Positions 1 through 9,040 of a DNA stretch of 64,000 nucleotides are shown one piece after another; the first letter of the stretch is position 1, and every line of letters begins with the position of its first letter. The translations under genes were made by a program, and so were the position numbers. The notes under the pieces were generated by a model that was not told the DNA's origin, did no database searches, and saw only the letters and a program-made list of their open reading frames with translations. Source of the stretch: VXNF01 sp965116465. GTDB taxonomy: Bacteria; Actinomycetota; Acidimicrobiia; Acidimicrobiales; CATQHL01. The stretch spans positions 2,542,001-2,606,000 of the forward strand of contig OZ220687.1 of assembly GCA_965116465.1 (NCBI GenBank), given 5' to 3'.

Positions 1-475
1 AGCGTAGCGCTGTTCCCTCGAACTTGTCGGGTTCGCCCGAAACTAAATCAATAAGAACAAGTCGACGACAGGCTGCCAGCCGGACACGGCACCCGAAAGA
101 CGTCAATCCGGCTATTGCAGGACTGTGACCAGCAGTGTTGTCCAGAGCACTACGAGGATGGAGTAGATTGACCGGAGCAAGCGACTTGTGGGGAAACTCA
201 CATTGCTAATCGACACAACAGTCATGAGTGGAACCCGATTGTGAGTCGAGGTGGTATGGGTGTTCGCGTCGGTGTCCGATTCTTGCGGTCCGCTCACCCG
301 ACACTGTGGTGGGCCTGCGGCGTTGTGCGAGGAGTGTCAGATGGCCGATAGCCAACCGCGCGGCGCCGCCGGCCGGCTCGTCGTCGCGTTCCCGCTGCCT
401 TCCGCTGCGGAGACTTCTGGCGATCCCAACCTGGCGGTCGCCGAAGGAGATCGAGAGCATTGCCGCGCGCTCGGT
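1..475. other. Non-coding stretch, no gene recognised
   Basis: No open frame here looks like a conserved protein; the short frames on both strands are low-complexity Arg/Ser-rich shadows. The stretch lies downstream of the minus-strand enoyl-CoA hydratase gene, so it may hold the end of that transcript. A 7-bp inverted repeat (AGCCGGA at 78-84 with TCCGGCT at 107-113) has a 22-nt loop and is too weak to call a terminator. Confidence 0.5.
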
Positions 476-1249
476 TCAGCGGCCCTGCCAGCGGGGGGCG
501 CGCTTCTCGGTGAATGCCCGTACGCCCTCGTCGCCGTCGGTGGAGGCCAGCACCTCGATGAGGGCGGGGAGGTTGGCCATGCGGGCATCGGCGGCGGTCA
601 TGTGGGCGGTGCGGCGGACGATCTGCTTGATGGCCCGCAGCGACAGCGGCGCACACGCCAGCAGGTTCTCCAGCCAGCGGTCCACGGCGGCATCCAGGTC
701 GGCGGCGGGGACCACCTCGTTCACCAGCCCGAGGTCGAGCGCCTCGGTGGCGGTGAACCGGCGTCCAGTCAGCAGGACCTCCATGGCCCACTTGGCGGGC
801 AGTTGGCGTGCCAGCGACACGATGCCGCCGTCAAGGGGCAGGCGTCCCAGCCGGGGCTCGACGAAACCCAGCTCGGCGTTCTCCGAGGCCACCGCCAGGT
901 CGCAGCCCACCACCAGTTCCAGGCCGCCGCCGAGGGCGTAGCCGTTGACCCTGGCCAGCACCGGCACGTCGAGCGTCTCCCGCAACGTCAGGTGGCCGAA
1001 GCCGTCGGGGCGGGCCTCCAGCCAGTAGTCCATCCCGGTTCGTCCCTCGGCACGCATGTCGTCGCCGGCGCAGAACGCCCGGTCACCGGCGCCGGTCAGC
1101 ACCACCACCCGCACCGAACGGTCCGCCTCGATCTCCTCCCAGGCCCGCCGCAGGTCCTCCTGGTGCGCCTCGTCGATGGCGTTGAGCCGTTCCGGGCGGT
1201 TGATGGTGACCCGGGCCACATGGTCGCTGACGCTCAGATCGATGCTCAT
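476..1249 (-). CDS. Enoyl-CoA hydratase/isomerase (crotonase family)
   Basis: This 257-residue protein has the full length of a crotonase-fold enzyme, which hydrates or isomerises acyl-CoA thioesters in the cytoplasm. The oxyanion-hole segments are visible: a CAGDD stretch near residue 62 and NGYALGGGLE near residue 104, followed by the family-typical LGFVEPRLG. Its ATG overlaps the TGA of the CoA-transferase gene by 4 bp (ATGA), so the two are translationally coupled. The pairing suggests activation of an acid to its CoA ester followed by hydration or isomerisation of that ester. The substrate cannot be read from the sequence, and dehalogenase, hydratase and isomerase activities occur in the same fold. 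Confidence 0.9.
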   Translation of the reverse strand: MSIDLSVSDHVARVTINRPERLNAIDEAHQEDLRRAWEEIEADRSVRVVVLTGAGDRAFCAGDDMRAEGRTGMDYWLEARPDGFGHLTLRETLDVPVLARVNGYALGGGLELVVGCDLAVASENAELGFVEPRLGRLPLDGGIVSLARQLPAKWAMEVLLTGRRFTATEALDLGLVNEVVPAADLDAAVDRWLENLLACAPLSLRAIKQIVRRTAHMTAADARMANLPALIEVLASTDGDEGVRAFTEKRAPRWQGR

Positions 1250-2427
1250 CCCAGCACCCCCGCAGCGGTCAGCGCCTCGATCCGCTCGGACGCGATGCCG
1301 TAGCCGGCCAGCGCCTCGGCGGCACCCTCACCCGGCGCCGGGGGCGGGCGGTGCGGTGCGGGCGGTGTGTCCGGCAGGTGAACCGGCGATGCCACCGATC
1401 GCAGCGGCTCGCGCCCGTCGCGGGACATCTCGGCGATCATGGGGGCGGTGTGCGGGTCGGTCAGCGCTTCGGCGAGGGTCCGCACGGGGGCGCAGAGCAC
1501 GTCCTGCGCCTCCAGCCGCTCGATGACCTCGGCGGTGCTGAAGCGCCCGATGGCGTCGGTCAGCAGGGTCCGCAGGCGGGCCTTGTTGGTGGCCTGCGCC
1601 TCCATGGTCGAGTAGTCCGGGTGCTCGGAGAGGTCCTCCAGGTCCAGGGCCGCGCAGATGTCGCGCAGCGGGTTCGGCTTGAAGGCGCCGACCAGCACGA
1701 TCTCGCCGTCGCCGGTGGCGAATGTTCCCACCAGCGGCATCCGCGCCCAGTTCAGGGTGGGGCGATCCATCAACGCCATCGTGGCCTCCAGGATCTGCAT
1801 CGCCAGCAGCGAGTCGTACAGCGAGACCTCCACGCGCTGGCCCCGACCGGTCCGCTGGCGCTGCAGCAGGGCCATGAGGATGCCCTGCACCATGTTCATC
1901 CCCGCGGTGTAGTCGGCGAGCGAGATGGGGTAGATGGCGGTGGGATGGTCGTCGTCGGCCTTGTGGGACATCGCGCCCGTGAGCGCCTGCGCCAGGATGT
2001 CCTGTCCGCCCTTGCGCACGTAGGCCCCCTCGGTGCCGAAACCGGTGCCCTGCGCCCAGACGATGCGCGGGTTCAGGCCGGCCAGCCGCTCGTAGCCCAG
2101 CCCCAGGCGCTCCATGACCCCCGGCCGGTAGTTGTTGACCACCACGTCGGCCAATGCCACGAGATCGTCGATCAGCGCCAGGCCCTCGGGCGCCCGCACG
2201 TCGATGACCAGGCTGCGCTTGTTGCGGTTGACGGCCCCGAAGGCGGGGTGCTCGGTGCCGTCGGGGTCCACGAGGGCGTGGCGGAAGATGTCGCCGGTGC
2301 CGGGGCGCTCGATCTTCAGCACGTCGGCGCCGTGGTCGGCAAGCAACTGGGTCGCCACCGGCCCCATCATGATTTGGGAGAAGTCCAGGATCCTGATCCC
2401 GGAGAGTGGCTGGTCGGCGGCACTCAC
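1246..2427 (-). CDS. CaiB/BaiF family (class III) CoA-transferase
   Basis: A 393-residue member of the family III CoA-transferases, which move CoA between carboxylic acids through a mixed anhydride on an aspartate. The N-terminus has the family hallmark ILDFSQIMMGP, and RPGVMERLGLGYE is typical. The aspartate in SLADYTAGM (D172) aligns with the catalytic Asp of formyl-CoA transferase. The GTG at 2427 is chosen because the family signature begins about ten residues later; the frame stays open far upstream, but that extension is Arg/Pro-rich antisense of the neighbouring gene. It is coupled to the downstream enoyl-CoA hydratase by a 4-bp overlap. The likely role is activation of a carboxylic acid in a small catabolic operon. 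Confidence 0.9.
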   Translation of the reverse strand: MSAADQPLSGIRILDFSQIMMGPVATQLLADHGADVLKIERPGTGDIFRHALVDPDGTEHPAFGAVNRNKRSLVIDVRAPEGLALIDDLVALADVVVNNYRPGVMERLGLGYERLAGLNPRIVWAQGTGFGTEGAYVRKGGQDILAQALTGAMSHKADDDHPTAIYPISLADYTAGMNMVQGILMALLQRQRTGRGQRVEVSLYDSLLAMQILEATMALMDRPTLNWARMPLVGTFATGDGEIVLVGAFKPNPLRDICAALDLEDLSEHPDYSTMEAQATNKARLRTLLTDAIGRFSTAEVIERLEAQDVLCAPVRTLAEALTDPHTAPMIAEMSRDGREPLRSVASPVHLPDTPPAPHRPPPAPGEGAAEALAGYGIASERIEALTAAGVLG

Positions 2428-2504
2428 TGGACGCCAACTCCGGCGTGGGTGATGGAGTTGCGGAGCGGTTCCCCTGTAGCCCAGCGCTGACCGCGGCCGA
2501 GTGG

Positions 2505-2524
2505 ATTCCGGCCTCCGCCGGAAT
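2505..2524. repeat. REP-like palindrome, copy 1
   Basis: A perfect 8-bp inverted repeat, ATTCCGGC with GCCGGAAT, separated by CTCC, lies between the FAD oxidoreductase and CoA-transferase genes. A near-identical palindrome with the same flanking pattern occurs at 49152-49171. Short intergenic palindromes of this kind are commonly dispersed in bacterial genomes. Here it could also act as a hairpin behind the FAD gene. Confidence 0.6.
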
Positions 2525-2561
2525 GACGTGCTTGTGGTCGATCCGACACCTACGGCACCCG

Positions 2562-3902
2562 TCAGTTGCCGGCGAGGCGGGCCCGTGGGGACGGGATATC
2601 GCCCGGGTCGGCGCCCTGGGCGCGCAGCCGGCGCTGTATGGCCGCCACGTCGGCCTTGCGCACGGTCACGCCGCTGTCGAGCGCCTGCACCGCCGCCACG
2701 CCGGCGGCCTCGCCCATCGACATGCACGGCGGGATCTCCCGGGACAGCTTCTGGGCCTCGGGTGTCACCGAGTAGTGGCGCCCCGCCACGAGCAGCTGCT
2801 CCACCTGCCGGGGCAGCATGGCTCGGTAGGGCGTGTAGTAGCCGCGGCCCCGGGCCACGCTGTCGGCGAAGTGCGCCCGGTTGACCACGTCGTCCTTGGT
2901 CACCACGTACTCGCCCTCGATGAGGCGGGACTGGCGCACGCCGATCTGCGGCGCCACGTCGAGCACGACGGCGTTCGCGAAGCCGGGGTAGTGCCGGCGC
3001 ACGTAGTCGACCGTCTCGGCGATCTTCTTGCGCCCCTCGCGGTCGGCTTCGGTGAGGTCCTCGACGCTGAGCCCGCTGTAGCCGGTCATGTGCGGGCAGT
3101 TGCACCACACCACGCCGGGAAGCGGTGTCTTGAGCCACCACAGCGCCCACGATCCGCCGAGGATGCGCCGGGTGGCACGGTTCACGGCGTGGCACTCGGC
3201 GGGCTGCTCCTGCTCGAAACGCTCCGCGGTCTCGGTGTCCACGTTGCCCAGACGGAAGACGGTCGTCACCATGTACGAGCCCTCCACGAACGGCGCTCCG
3301 GCGCCCGCGGCCACATCCGCGTCGCCGCTGGCGTCGATGACCACGTCACCCAGAATCGCCTGGGGGCCCGTCTTGGTCTCGCAGATCACGCCGCGGATCA
3401 CCTCTCCCTCCATGATCGGCGCCGAGTACCAGGAGTGCAGGCGCACGTTGATGCCCGCATCCTCCGCCAGGTCGTTGGAGACCCGCTTCCAGCCGTCGGG
3501 ATCGAAGGCCACGGCGTAGACGATGGACTTCTGCGGACCCTTGGCGTACAGGTCGAACAGCCCCCAGCGCGACCAGCGCCGCCACATCTCGTCGCTGAGG
3601 ATCCGGTCCTCCGGGGGCGGGTACACGGCCAGCCCGCGGGCCTCGAGGCGCTCCACCATCTCTTGGGCGATGCCGGCCACGGTGATCTCCTCGGCCCCGT
3701 CGGCGAAGTCGTCGAGCACCAGCACCATGCCGCCCGCCGCCAGGCCGCCCAGGTGGGCGTAGCGCTCCAGCAGGGTGACGCTCGCCCCGTTGCGGGCGGC
3801 CGAGGTGGCGGCGGCCAGACCGGCCGGACCGCCGCCCACTACCACCACGTCGCTGCGCGCCACGACGGGGGCGTCTGCTGCCGGTCGGGTGATGGCGCCC
3901 AT
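2562..3902 (-). CDS. FAD-dependent oxidoreductase (FAD_oxidored type)
   Basis: A 446-residue flavoprotein with an N-terminal dinucleotide-binding motif (VVVVGGGPAGLAAA) followed by the acidic strand end LLER. The C-terminal SMGEAAGVAAVQAL segment also fits FAD-dependent dehydrogenases of this group. The ATG at 3902 lies 2 bp after the stop of the regulator gene; a start at 3932 in the same frame would overlap that gene. Neither has a clear ribosome site, consistent with coupling to upstream translation. No iron-sulfur cysteines or membrane segment are visible, so it is probably a soluble cytoplasmic oxidoreductase. The substrate is unknown; it probably acts on the same compound class as the downstream CoA-transferase and hydratase. 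Confidence 0.8.
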   Translation of the reverse strand: MGAITRPAADAPVVARSDVVVVGGGPAGLAAATSAARNGASVTLLERYAHLGGLAAGGMVLVLDDFADGAEEITVAGIAQEMVERLEARGLAVYPPPEDRILSDEMWRRWSRWGLFDLYAKGPQKSIVYAVAFDPDGWKRVSNDLAEDAGINVRLHSWYSAPIMEGEVIRGVICETKTGPQAILGDVVIDASGDADVAAGAGAPFVEGSYMVTTVFRLGNVDTETAERFEQEQPAECHAVNRATRRILGGSWALWWLKTPLPGVVWCNCPHMTGYSGLSVEDLTEADREGRKKIAETVDYVRRHYPGFANAVVLDVAPQIGVRQSRLIEGEYVVTKDDVVNRAHFADSVARGRGYYTPYRAMLPRQVEQLLVAGRHYSVTPEAQKLSREIPPCMSMGEAAGVAAVQALDSGVTVRKADVAAIQRRLRAQGADPGDIPSPRARLAGN

Positions 3903-3904
3903 GC

Positions 3905-4546
3905 TCAGAAGCTCGGCGGCGTCACGACCCACAGCGAGACGGAGGTCACGTCGCCGGGGTTCTCGTACCAGTGGGGAATCGTTGAGCTGTAGGAGATCGA
4001 GTCGCCTGCCTCCAGCACGTAGTGCGCCCCGCCCACATTCACGGCGTGGGTGCCTTCCAGCACGATGCCGAACTCCTCGCCGTCGTGCACGAAGGGGGTG
4101 TCCTCTGTGGAGTAGCCGGGCTCGGTCACGATGCGGATGGCCTCGAGCGCGCTGTCGAGGCGGGCGGTGAGCAACTCGGCGAGCACGAGGTCGTCGTTTT
4201 GGCCCAGGTTCAGGCGGCGCCGCTCCGAGCGCCGAACCACCGGCGAGGAGATCTGCTCACCGGCCATCAGCCGCGCCACCGGGATGCCGAGAGCGTGTGC
4301 CACCTGCACGAGCGTGTTGAAGGAGGGGTTGCCCTGGCCGCGCTCCACCTGTGACAGAAGGCCCGCGCTCACCCGCGACCGGGAGGCGAGCTGCTCGAGG
4401 GTCAACCCCCGGAGCTTGCGCAGCCGGCGGATCTCGTTGCCGACCGCCGCCACGGTGAGCGGGGGCCGCTCCGAGCCGGATACGGGTGCGGTTGAGCCGG
4501 GTCCGTGCCAGTGCAGGGTGTCTCCATTGTTCGCAGTCGGGTGCAT
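3905..4546 (-). CDS. XRE-type HTH regulator with C-terminal cupin sensor domain
   Basis: The 213-residue protein has a helix-turn-helix (LRKLRGLTLEQLASRSRVS, then LLSQVERGQGNPSF) at about residues 38-85. A double-stranded beta-helix cupin domain follows in the C-terminal half, including HDGEEFGIVLEG and an HWYENPGD motif. Such proteins usually repress or activate an adjacent catabolic operon according to a ligand in the cupin. The start at 4546 is favoured over 4579 because AAGGAG sits 6 nt upstream of it. It heads a minus-strand run with the FAD oxidoreductase and is divergent from the GMC oxidoreductase, so it probably controls both sides through the AT-rich gap. Confidence 0.88.
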   Translation of the reverse strand: MHPTANNGDTLHWHGPGSTAPVSGSERPPLTVAAVGNEIRRLRKLRGLTLEQLASRSRVSAGLLSQVERGQGNPSFNTLVQVAHALGIPVARLMAGEQISSPVVRRSERRRLNLGQNDDLVLAELLTARLDSALEAIRIVTEPGYSTEDTPFVHDGEEFGIVLEGTHAVNVGGAHYVLEAGDSISYSSTIPHWYENPGDVTSVSLWVVTPPSF

Positions 4547-4563
4547 CACAAGCTCCTTCACTA

Positions 4564-4576
4564 AAATATAGTATTT
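4564..4576. promoter_or_regulatory. Palindromic operator candidate in the divergent promoter
   Basis: The 65-bp gap between the divergently transcribed regulator and GMC genes contains AAATA-TAG-TATTT, a perfect 5-bp inverted repeat in an AT-rich island unlike the surrounding GC-rich DNA. Its position between the two starts suits both overlapping promoters and a binding site for the adjacent XRE-cupin regulator. Assignment is by position only. Confidence 0.5.
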
Positions 4577-4611
4577 CAATATGCTGACGTTCCGGTGGCA
4601 GTCCTGAGGTC

Positions 4612-6285
4612 ATGCCGCCAGCGCACCCGGATGTCGAGCGGCAAGTCGCTCCCGGCGTCGGCGGGAACTCCGTGGCCGATGTCCTGATCGTCGGCTCCGG
4701 CGCCTCCGGGTCGGTGGCCGCCGCCCGCCTCGCCGCCGCCGGTTTCGAGGTGGTCTGTCTCGAGCAGGGAGACTGGGCCCACACCGCCGACTACATGAGC
4801 GCCACGCCGGAGGCCGAACTGGCCTGGGTGCAGCGCTGGAGCCCTGACCCCAACGCTCGCCGCAATCCGGCCGACTACCCGCTCACCGGCGACGCCGACA
4901 TCCGCCCGGTGATGTACAACGGCGTCGGTGGGGGACTGGTGCAGTGGGCGGCGATGTGGCAGCCGATGCTGGCCTCGGACTTCAGGGTGCGGTCGCTGGA
5001 CGGCGTGGCGGACGACTGGCCCATCGGCTGGGCCGACCTGGCGGCCCCCTACGCCGCGGTTGGCCACGACATGTCGGTCTCGGGGCTGGCGGGCGATCCG
5101 GCCCTGCCCGACACGGACGCCTACCCGAACCCGCCGGTGCCGATCGGGAGGATCGGCGAGGTGGCCGCCCGGGGCATGGACCGTCTCGGCTGGCACTGGT
5201 GGCCGGGCGCCAACGCCATCGCCTCGCGACGCCACGGCGCCCTGCAGGCCTGCCAGCGCCGCGGCACCTGCATGACCGGCTGTCCTGAGGGGGCCAAGGC
5301 GACACCCGCGCTGACCCACTGGCCCGCAGCGCTGGCCTCCGGCGCCCGCCTGGTAACCGGAGCCCGGGTGGCCGAGATCCCCCTCGACGAGCGGGGACGG
5401 GCGGTCGGTGCGGTCTACCTGGACACCGACGGCGCCGAACACCTCCAGCGGGCGAGCGTGGTGATCCTGGCGGCCAACGCCGTGGGCACCGCCCGCCTGC
5501 TGCTGCTCTCGACCTCGGCACGTTTCCCCGACGGTCTCGCCAACTCCTCGGGCCTGGTGGGGCGCCGGCTGATGCAGCATCCCTACCGCACCGTCACGGC
5601 CACCTGCGAGGAGCCTCTGGAGAGCTGGCAGGGCCCCTGGGGCCAGAGCATCTACTCCCTCGAGTTCGCCGAGACCCACCCCGGCCGCGACTTCGTGCGC
5701 GGCGCCAAGTGGATGGTCATGCCCCACGGCGGGCCGATGTTCGCCGTGGCGGAGTACCAGGAGGCGCACCGGCACGAGGGCTTCGAAGCCCTCTGGGGGG
5801 AGAACTTCCACAGGGCCGCGGCGGAGGTGTTCGGGCGTTCATTCACCTGGGGCATCCAGGCGGAGGACCTGCCCGAGGACCACAACCGGGTGGTCCTCGA
5901 CCCGGACACCTCGGACACCTCGGGACTGCCGACCGCCAGGATCGAGTACCGCATGTCGGAGAACTCGCGGCGGATACTGGACTTCAACGTGGCGCGCGCC
6001 GTCGAGGCGGCCGAGGCGGCGGGGGCGACCGCGGCCCTGGTGCGCGACATCTGGCCCACCGGTGTCGGGCACGTGCTGGGCACGACCCGGATGGGCGACG
6101 ATCCCGGCACCTCGGTCGTGGACCGCTGGTGCCGCGCCCATGACGTGGCCAATCTCTACGTGATCGACGGCGGCGTCTTCGTGACCGGTGGGTCCGCCAA
6201 CCCCACGGCCACGATCATGGCCAACGCCCGCCGCGTCACCGATCACCTGATCGAGACGCGGGCCGCCCAGGACGTGCCGCTGTGA
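4612..6285 (+). CDS. GMC-family oxidoreductase
   Basis: A 557-residue flavoprotein of the glucose-methanol-choline family. The Rossmann FAD motif (VLIVGSGASGSVAAARL) starts near residue 24, and the C-terminal family block contains the putative catalytic His in GVGHVLGTTRMGDD and a later NPTATIMANA stretch. A Cys-rich segment (CQRRGTCMTGCPEGAK) around residue 220 resembles that of bacterial membrane-associated or ferredoxin-linked dehydrogenases rather than oxygen-using oxidases. The next two genes encode a gluconate-dehydrogenase-subunit-3-like protein and a ferredoxin, suggesting a three-component dehydrogenase that passes electrons to iron-sulfur centres. No signal peptide is visible on this subunit. 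It probably oxidises an alcohol or sugar; the substrate is unknown. Confidence 0.88.
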   Translation: MPPAHPDVERQVAPGVGGNSVADVLIVGSGASGSVAAARLAAAGFEVVCLEQGDWAHTADYMSATPEAELAWVQRWSPDPNARRNPADYPLTGDADIRPVMYNGVGGGLVQWAAMWQPMLASDFRVRSLDGVADDWPIGWADLAAPYAAVGHDMSVSGLAGDPALPDTDAYPNPPVPIGRIGEVAARGMDRLGWHWWPGANAIASRRHGALQACQRRGTCMTGCPEGAKATPALTHWPAALASGARLVTGARVAEIPLDERGRAVGAVYLDTDGAEHLQRASVVILAANAVGTARLLLLSTSARFPDGLANSSGLVGRRLMQHPYRTVTATCEEPLESWQGPWGQSIYSLEFAETHPGRDFVRGAKWMVMPHGGPMFAVAEYQEAHRHEGFEALWGENFHRAAAEVFGRSFTWGIQAEDLPEDHNRVVLDPDTSDTSGLPTARIEYRMSENSRRILDFNVARAVEAAEAAGATAALVRDIWPTGVGHVLGTTRMGDDPGTSVVDRWCRAHDVANLYVIDGGVFVTGGSANPTATIMANARRVTDHLIETRAAQDVPL

Positions 6286-6367
6286 GCCGGCGGCCACCGG
6301 CCACGGTGCCGGCGACTATGCGGGGCCGGCGCCGCCGGCGCCGTGGGGCACGAAGGTTCGGTGTTCG

Positions 6368-6783
6368 ATGAGCGCCCCAGGACCCACCGCGGCACAGCGG
6401 TCGGTGCTCGCCCGGCTGGCAGACGTGCTGATCCCCGAGGGACTCGGCATGCCGGCCGCCTCGAGGGCCGGGGTGGCCGCCGACCTGCTGGACCGCTGCC
6501 TCGATGCCGCGCCCGTCCTCGCCGAGAGGCTGCCGGCGCTGCTCGACGAGGCGCCGGCCGACGCTCCCGAGGAATTCGTGCGGCAACTCGCCGCCCACCG
6601 TCCTGACGACTTCGCCGTGCTGTCGACAGCTGTCGTCGGCGCCTACTACCTCAGCGCCGAGGTGCGCGACCTCATCGGCTACCCCGGCCAGCAGCCCAGC
6701 CCGCTCTCGGTGGCGGCCGAACCCGACTACCTGGACATGCTGGAGCGGGTCTACGAGCGCCACCCCGGCTACCGGGAGGCCCC

Positions 6784-6787
<4 letters not shown>
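6368..6787 (+). CDS. Gluconate 2-dehydrogenase subunit 3-like protein
   Basis: A 139-residue, mostly helical protein. Its N-terminal LARLADVLIPEGLGMPAAS resembles the start of the small subunit 3 family that accompanies GMC dehydrogenases (a leucine-rich helix, then IP and a P-A motif). Members with a twin-arginine signal carry the complex to the periplasm; no such signal is visible here, so a cytoplasmic complex is more likely. Its stop overlaps the GTG of the ferredoxin gene (GTGA) and the GMC gene lies just upstream, so the three probably form one transcript. The family assignment rests on pattern similarity and context and is moderate. Confidence 0.65.
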
Positions 6788-7113
<326 letters not shown>

Positions 7114-7140
7114 ACCGGCGTTGGCGCAACCAACACCGGT
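7114..7140 (+). terminator. Hairpin directly after the GMC/ferredoxin operon
   Basis: Immediately after the ferredoxin stop, ACCGGCGTTGG pairs with CCAACACCGGT across a CGCAA loop (11 positions, one mismatch). There is no T-run behind it, so it is a probable rather than classical intrinsic terminator. Confidence 0.6.
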
Positions 7141-7298
7141 GCCCGATCGGCTCGCGCCACTCGAGCAGGACCGCGGCTGGACTTCGAGAGTGGCTGGAAT
7201 TACCCGGTGGGGGATGTCGCTCTCTCTAGGCTCGGGCGAGCAGGTGCACGAGCCGCATTCGCCGGCTTGTGCTGTGGTGACCTGTTGAGGAGGGACCG

Positions 7299-8585
7299 AT
7301 GCGCAGGATGGCGCGAACGACGGTCTGCCGGCGATGGCGAGTGGCGGGACCGTGCGTCCTGGCACTGCTGGCGCTGGCGGTGATGGCATGCAGCGACGAC
7401 ACGGAGCCGGTCGCGGACCCCTCGCTCGGCACCGTCCACGTTTCGGAGGGCGAGGCGATCCAGATCCGGGCGCTCCTCTACATCAGCAGCGAGGGGGGCA
7501 GCGGGTACGCCAACCTGCGGTCGGTGCGCCTCGCCGTCGAGCACTACGGATCGATCGCGGGGTTCGACGTCCATGTCGGGGTGGCGTTGAACGATCACTG
7601 CTCGCCCGACGGCGGCCGCGGAGCGGCGGAGACGATCATCACCGACGGCGACGTGATCGGCGTGATCGGCACCTCGTGTTCAGTGGCTGCCGTCGAGGCG
7701 GCACCCCTGCTCGGCGGGGCGGGAATGGTGCTGATCTCACCGAGCAACACCTCGCCGACGTTGACATCCGACCTGGCCGGGAACCCGAGCGAGCACCACC
7801 ACGTCGGCTACTACCGCACCGCGCACAACGATCTCCACCAGGGAGAGGCCGTGGCGCACTTCCTCCGCCACGAGCAGGGCTTCAGCGCGGCGGCAGCCGT
7901 CCACGTGGGCGACGTGTACACGCGCAGCCTCGCCGAGGCGTTCGCAACGGCCTTCGAGCGACTCGGCGGCGAGGTCACCGCCGTCAGGGAGGTCAGCAGC
8001 GCCCAGACCGACATGGCGCCGGCGCTCGCCGGTCTCAGCCTCGGGTCGCCGGAGGCGCTGTTCATGCCCGTCTCAGAGGCGGTGGGTGAGAGCATCGTCC
8101 AGCAGGCGCCGGATGTGGCGGGCATGGAGGACGTCCTGCTGATCGCGGCGGACGGTCTGCTGGCCGACGACTTCATGATGCAGCCCGAGACCGAGGGGGT
8201 GTTCTTCTCGGGCCCGGCAACCGACTTCGGCGGCAACCGCAACGAGAGCACCGGGCGCAGCGCCACCAGGATCGTCGCCGACTACGCGGACACCTACGGC
8301 GCGCCGCCCAACTCGGCGTTCTGGGGTCACGCCTACGATGCCACGACGCTGCTGCTCGAGGCCATCGAGGCGTCCTCGGAGGAGGTCTACGGCGGGCTGC
8401 GGATCGACCGCGCCGCGCTGCGCCGGCACCTCGATGCCGTGGCCGGCTACGGCGGGGTCATCGGCGACATCACCTGCGACGGCTTCGGCGATTGCGGTGT
8501 GCCGACGATCGCGGTGATCGAGCACCTCGACGCCACCGACATCCCCGCCAGCAGGGTCAACACCGTCTACGAGTACGCCCCCTGA
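7299..8585 (+). CDS. ABC-type substrate-binding lipoprotein (periplasmic-binding fold type I, LivJ-like)
   Basis: A 428-residue exported lipoprotein: basic N-terminus, hydrophobic core, and lipobox LAVMAC with the lipidated Cys at about residue 31. The mature part fits the type I periplasmic-binding fold of the branched-chain amino acid/amide family, with VIGTSCSVAAVEAAPLL near the ligand hinge and a C-terminal GHAYDATTLLLEAIE stretch. A GAGGAGGG ribosome site precedes the ATG. No permease or ATPase gene adjoins it, so it either shares a transporter encoded elsewhere or acts as a ligand sensor. The ligand is unknown. Confidence 0.85.
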   Translation: MRRMARTTVCRRWRVAGPCVLALLALAVMACSDDTEPVADPSLGTVHVSEGEAIQIRALLYISSEGGSGYANLRSVRLAVEHYGSIAGFDVHVGVALNDHCSPDGGRGAAETIITDGDVIGVIGTSCSVAAVEAAPLLGGAGMVLISPSNTSPTLTSDLAGNPSEHHHVGYYRTAHNDLHQGEAVAHFLRHEQGFSAAAAVHVGDVYTRSLAEAFATAFERLGGEVTAVREVSSAQTDMAPALAGLSLGSPEALFMPVSEAVGESIVQQAPDVAGMEDVLLIAADGLLADDFMMQPETEGVFFSGPATDFGGNRNESTGRSATRIVADYADTYGAPPNSAFWGHAYDATTLLLEAIEASSEEVYGGLRIDRAALRRHLDAVAGYGGVIGDITCDGFGDCGVPTIAVIEHLDATDIPASRVNTVYEYAP

Positions 8586-8694
8586 TCGCGACCGGCGCCA
8601 ATGACCGGTTCAAGCTGGCGGAGAGTTCCTGGGTTCGAACCTCCCGAGGATCACATCGGAGGTTGGTGTGAGTGTCGGCCTGGTGGACTCGCTG

Positions 8695-8731
8695 TTGTTC
8701 GGAATACCGAGATGACTATGATGTGGTCATC
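8695..8731 (+). promoter_or_regulatory. Promoter with palindrome flanking the -10 of the first VapBC-like module
   Basis: A -35-like TTGTTC (8695-8700) is separated by 16 bp from TATGAT (8717-8722). The -10 box sits inside an inverted repeat, GATGAC (8711-8716) with GTCATC (8726-8731). This is a suitable arrangement for autorepression of the downstream antitoxin-toxin pair. Confidence 0.5.
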
Positions 8732-8758
8732 TGCGCCGGCGAGCTGGGAGGACGGATC

Positions 8759-9040
8759 ATGTCGATGACAGACCCGGCGCCGAGGGGGGTCCGGACCATC
8801 AAGGCGTCGGAGTTCAAGGCCAGATGTCTCAGGCTCATGGATGAGGTGGCGGAGAGCGGCGGGGAGATCGTCATCACCAAGAACGGGCGGCCCGTCTCGC
8901 GGCTCGTGCCCTACCGGACGAGGCCGCGGAGCCTGTTCGGAATAGACAGGGACCGCTTCGAGATCGTCGGCGACATCGTCGAGCCCGTGAACGTGGAGTG
9001 GGAGGCCGAGTGCGCCCCGGATCGCGTGCTCGATCCGTGA
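8759..9040 (+). CDS. Phd/YefM-family antitoxin
   Basis: A 93-residue protein. TIKASEFKARCLRLMDEVAE and then EIVITKNGRPVSRLVPY match the Phd/YefM DNA-binding fold, in which a short beta-sheet domain ends in the ITxNGxPVAxL motif. The start at 8759 is chosen because GGGAGG lies 7-8 nt upstream; the longer frame from 8672 runs through the promoter. Its stop overlaps the start of the PIN-domain toxin gene (GTGA). The N-terminus probably binds the palindrome upstream and the C-terminus should cover the toxin active site. Confidence 0.88.
   Translation: MSMTDPAPRGVRTIKASEFKARCLRLMDEVAESGGEIVITKNGRPVSRLVPYRTRPRSLFGIDRDRFEIVGDIVEPVNVEWEAECAPDRVLDP

Noticed and set aside
1246..3195. A 649-codon frame that would extend the CoA-transferase gene far upstream
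   Set aside because: The first 256 codons are Arg/Pro/Ala-rich antisense of the FAD oxidoreductase gene; family similarity begins at GTG 2427.
2406..3992. Long plus-strand frame over the FAD oxidoreductase gene
   Set aside because: Its His/Gly/Val-rich composition is that of an antisense shadow in GC-rich DNA, and the opposite strand encodes a clear flavoprotein. The same holds for the long frames opposite the BMP operon, the molybdenum hydroxylase, hyuA and livH.
8625..8664. tRNA-like T-arm (GGGTTCGAACCTCC) upstream of the first VapBC-like module
   Set aside because: Only three of five stem pairs form, and no D-arm, anticodon arm or acceptor stem could be found around it. It also takes part in a simple inverted repeat (AACCTCC with GGAGGTT). 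It is at best a fragment.
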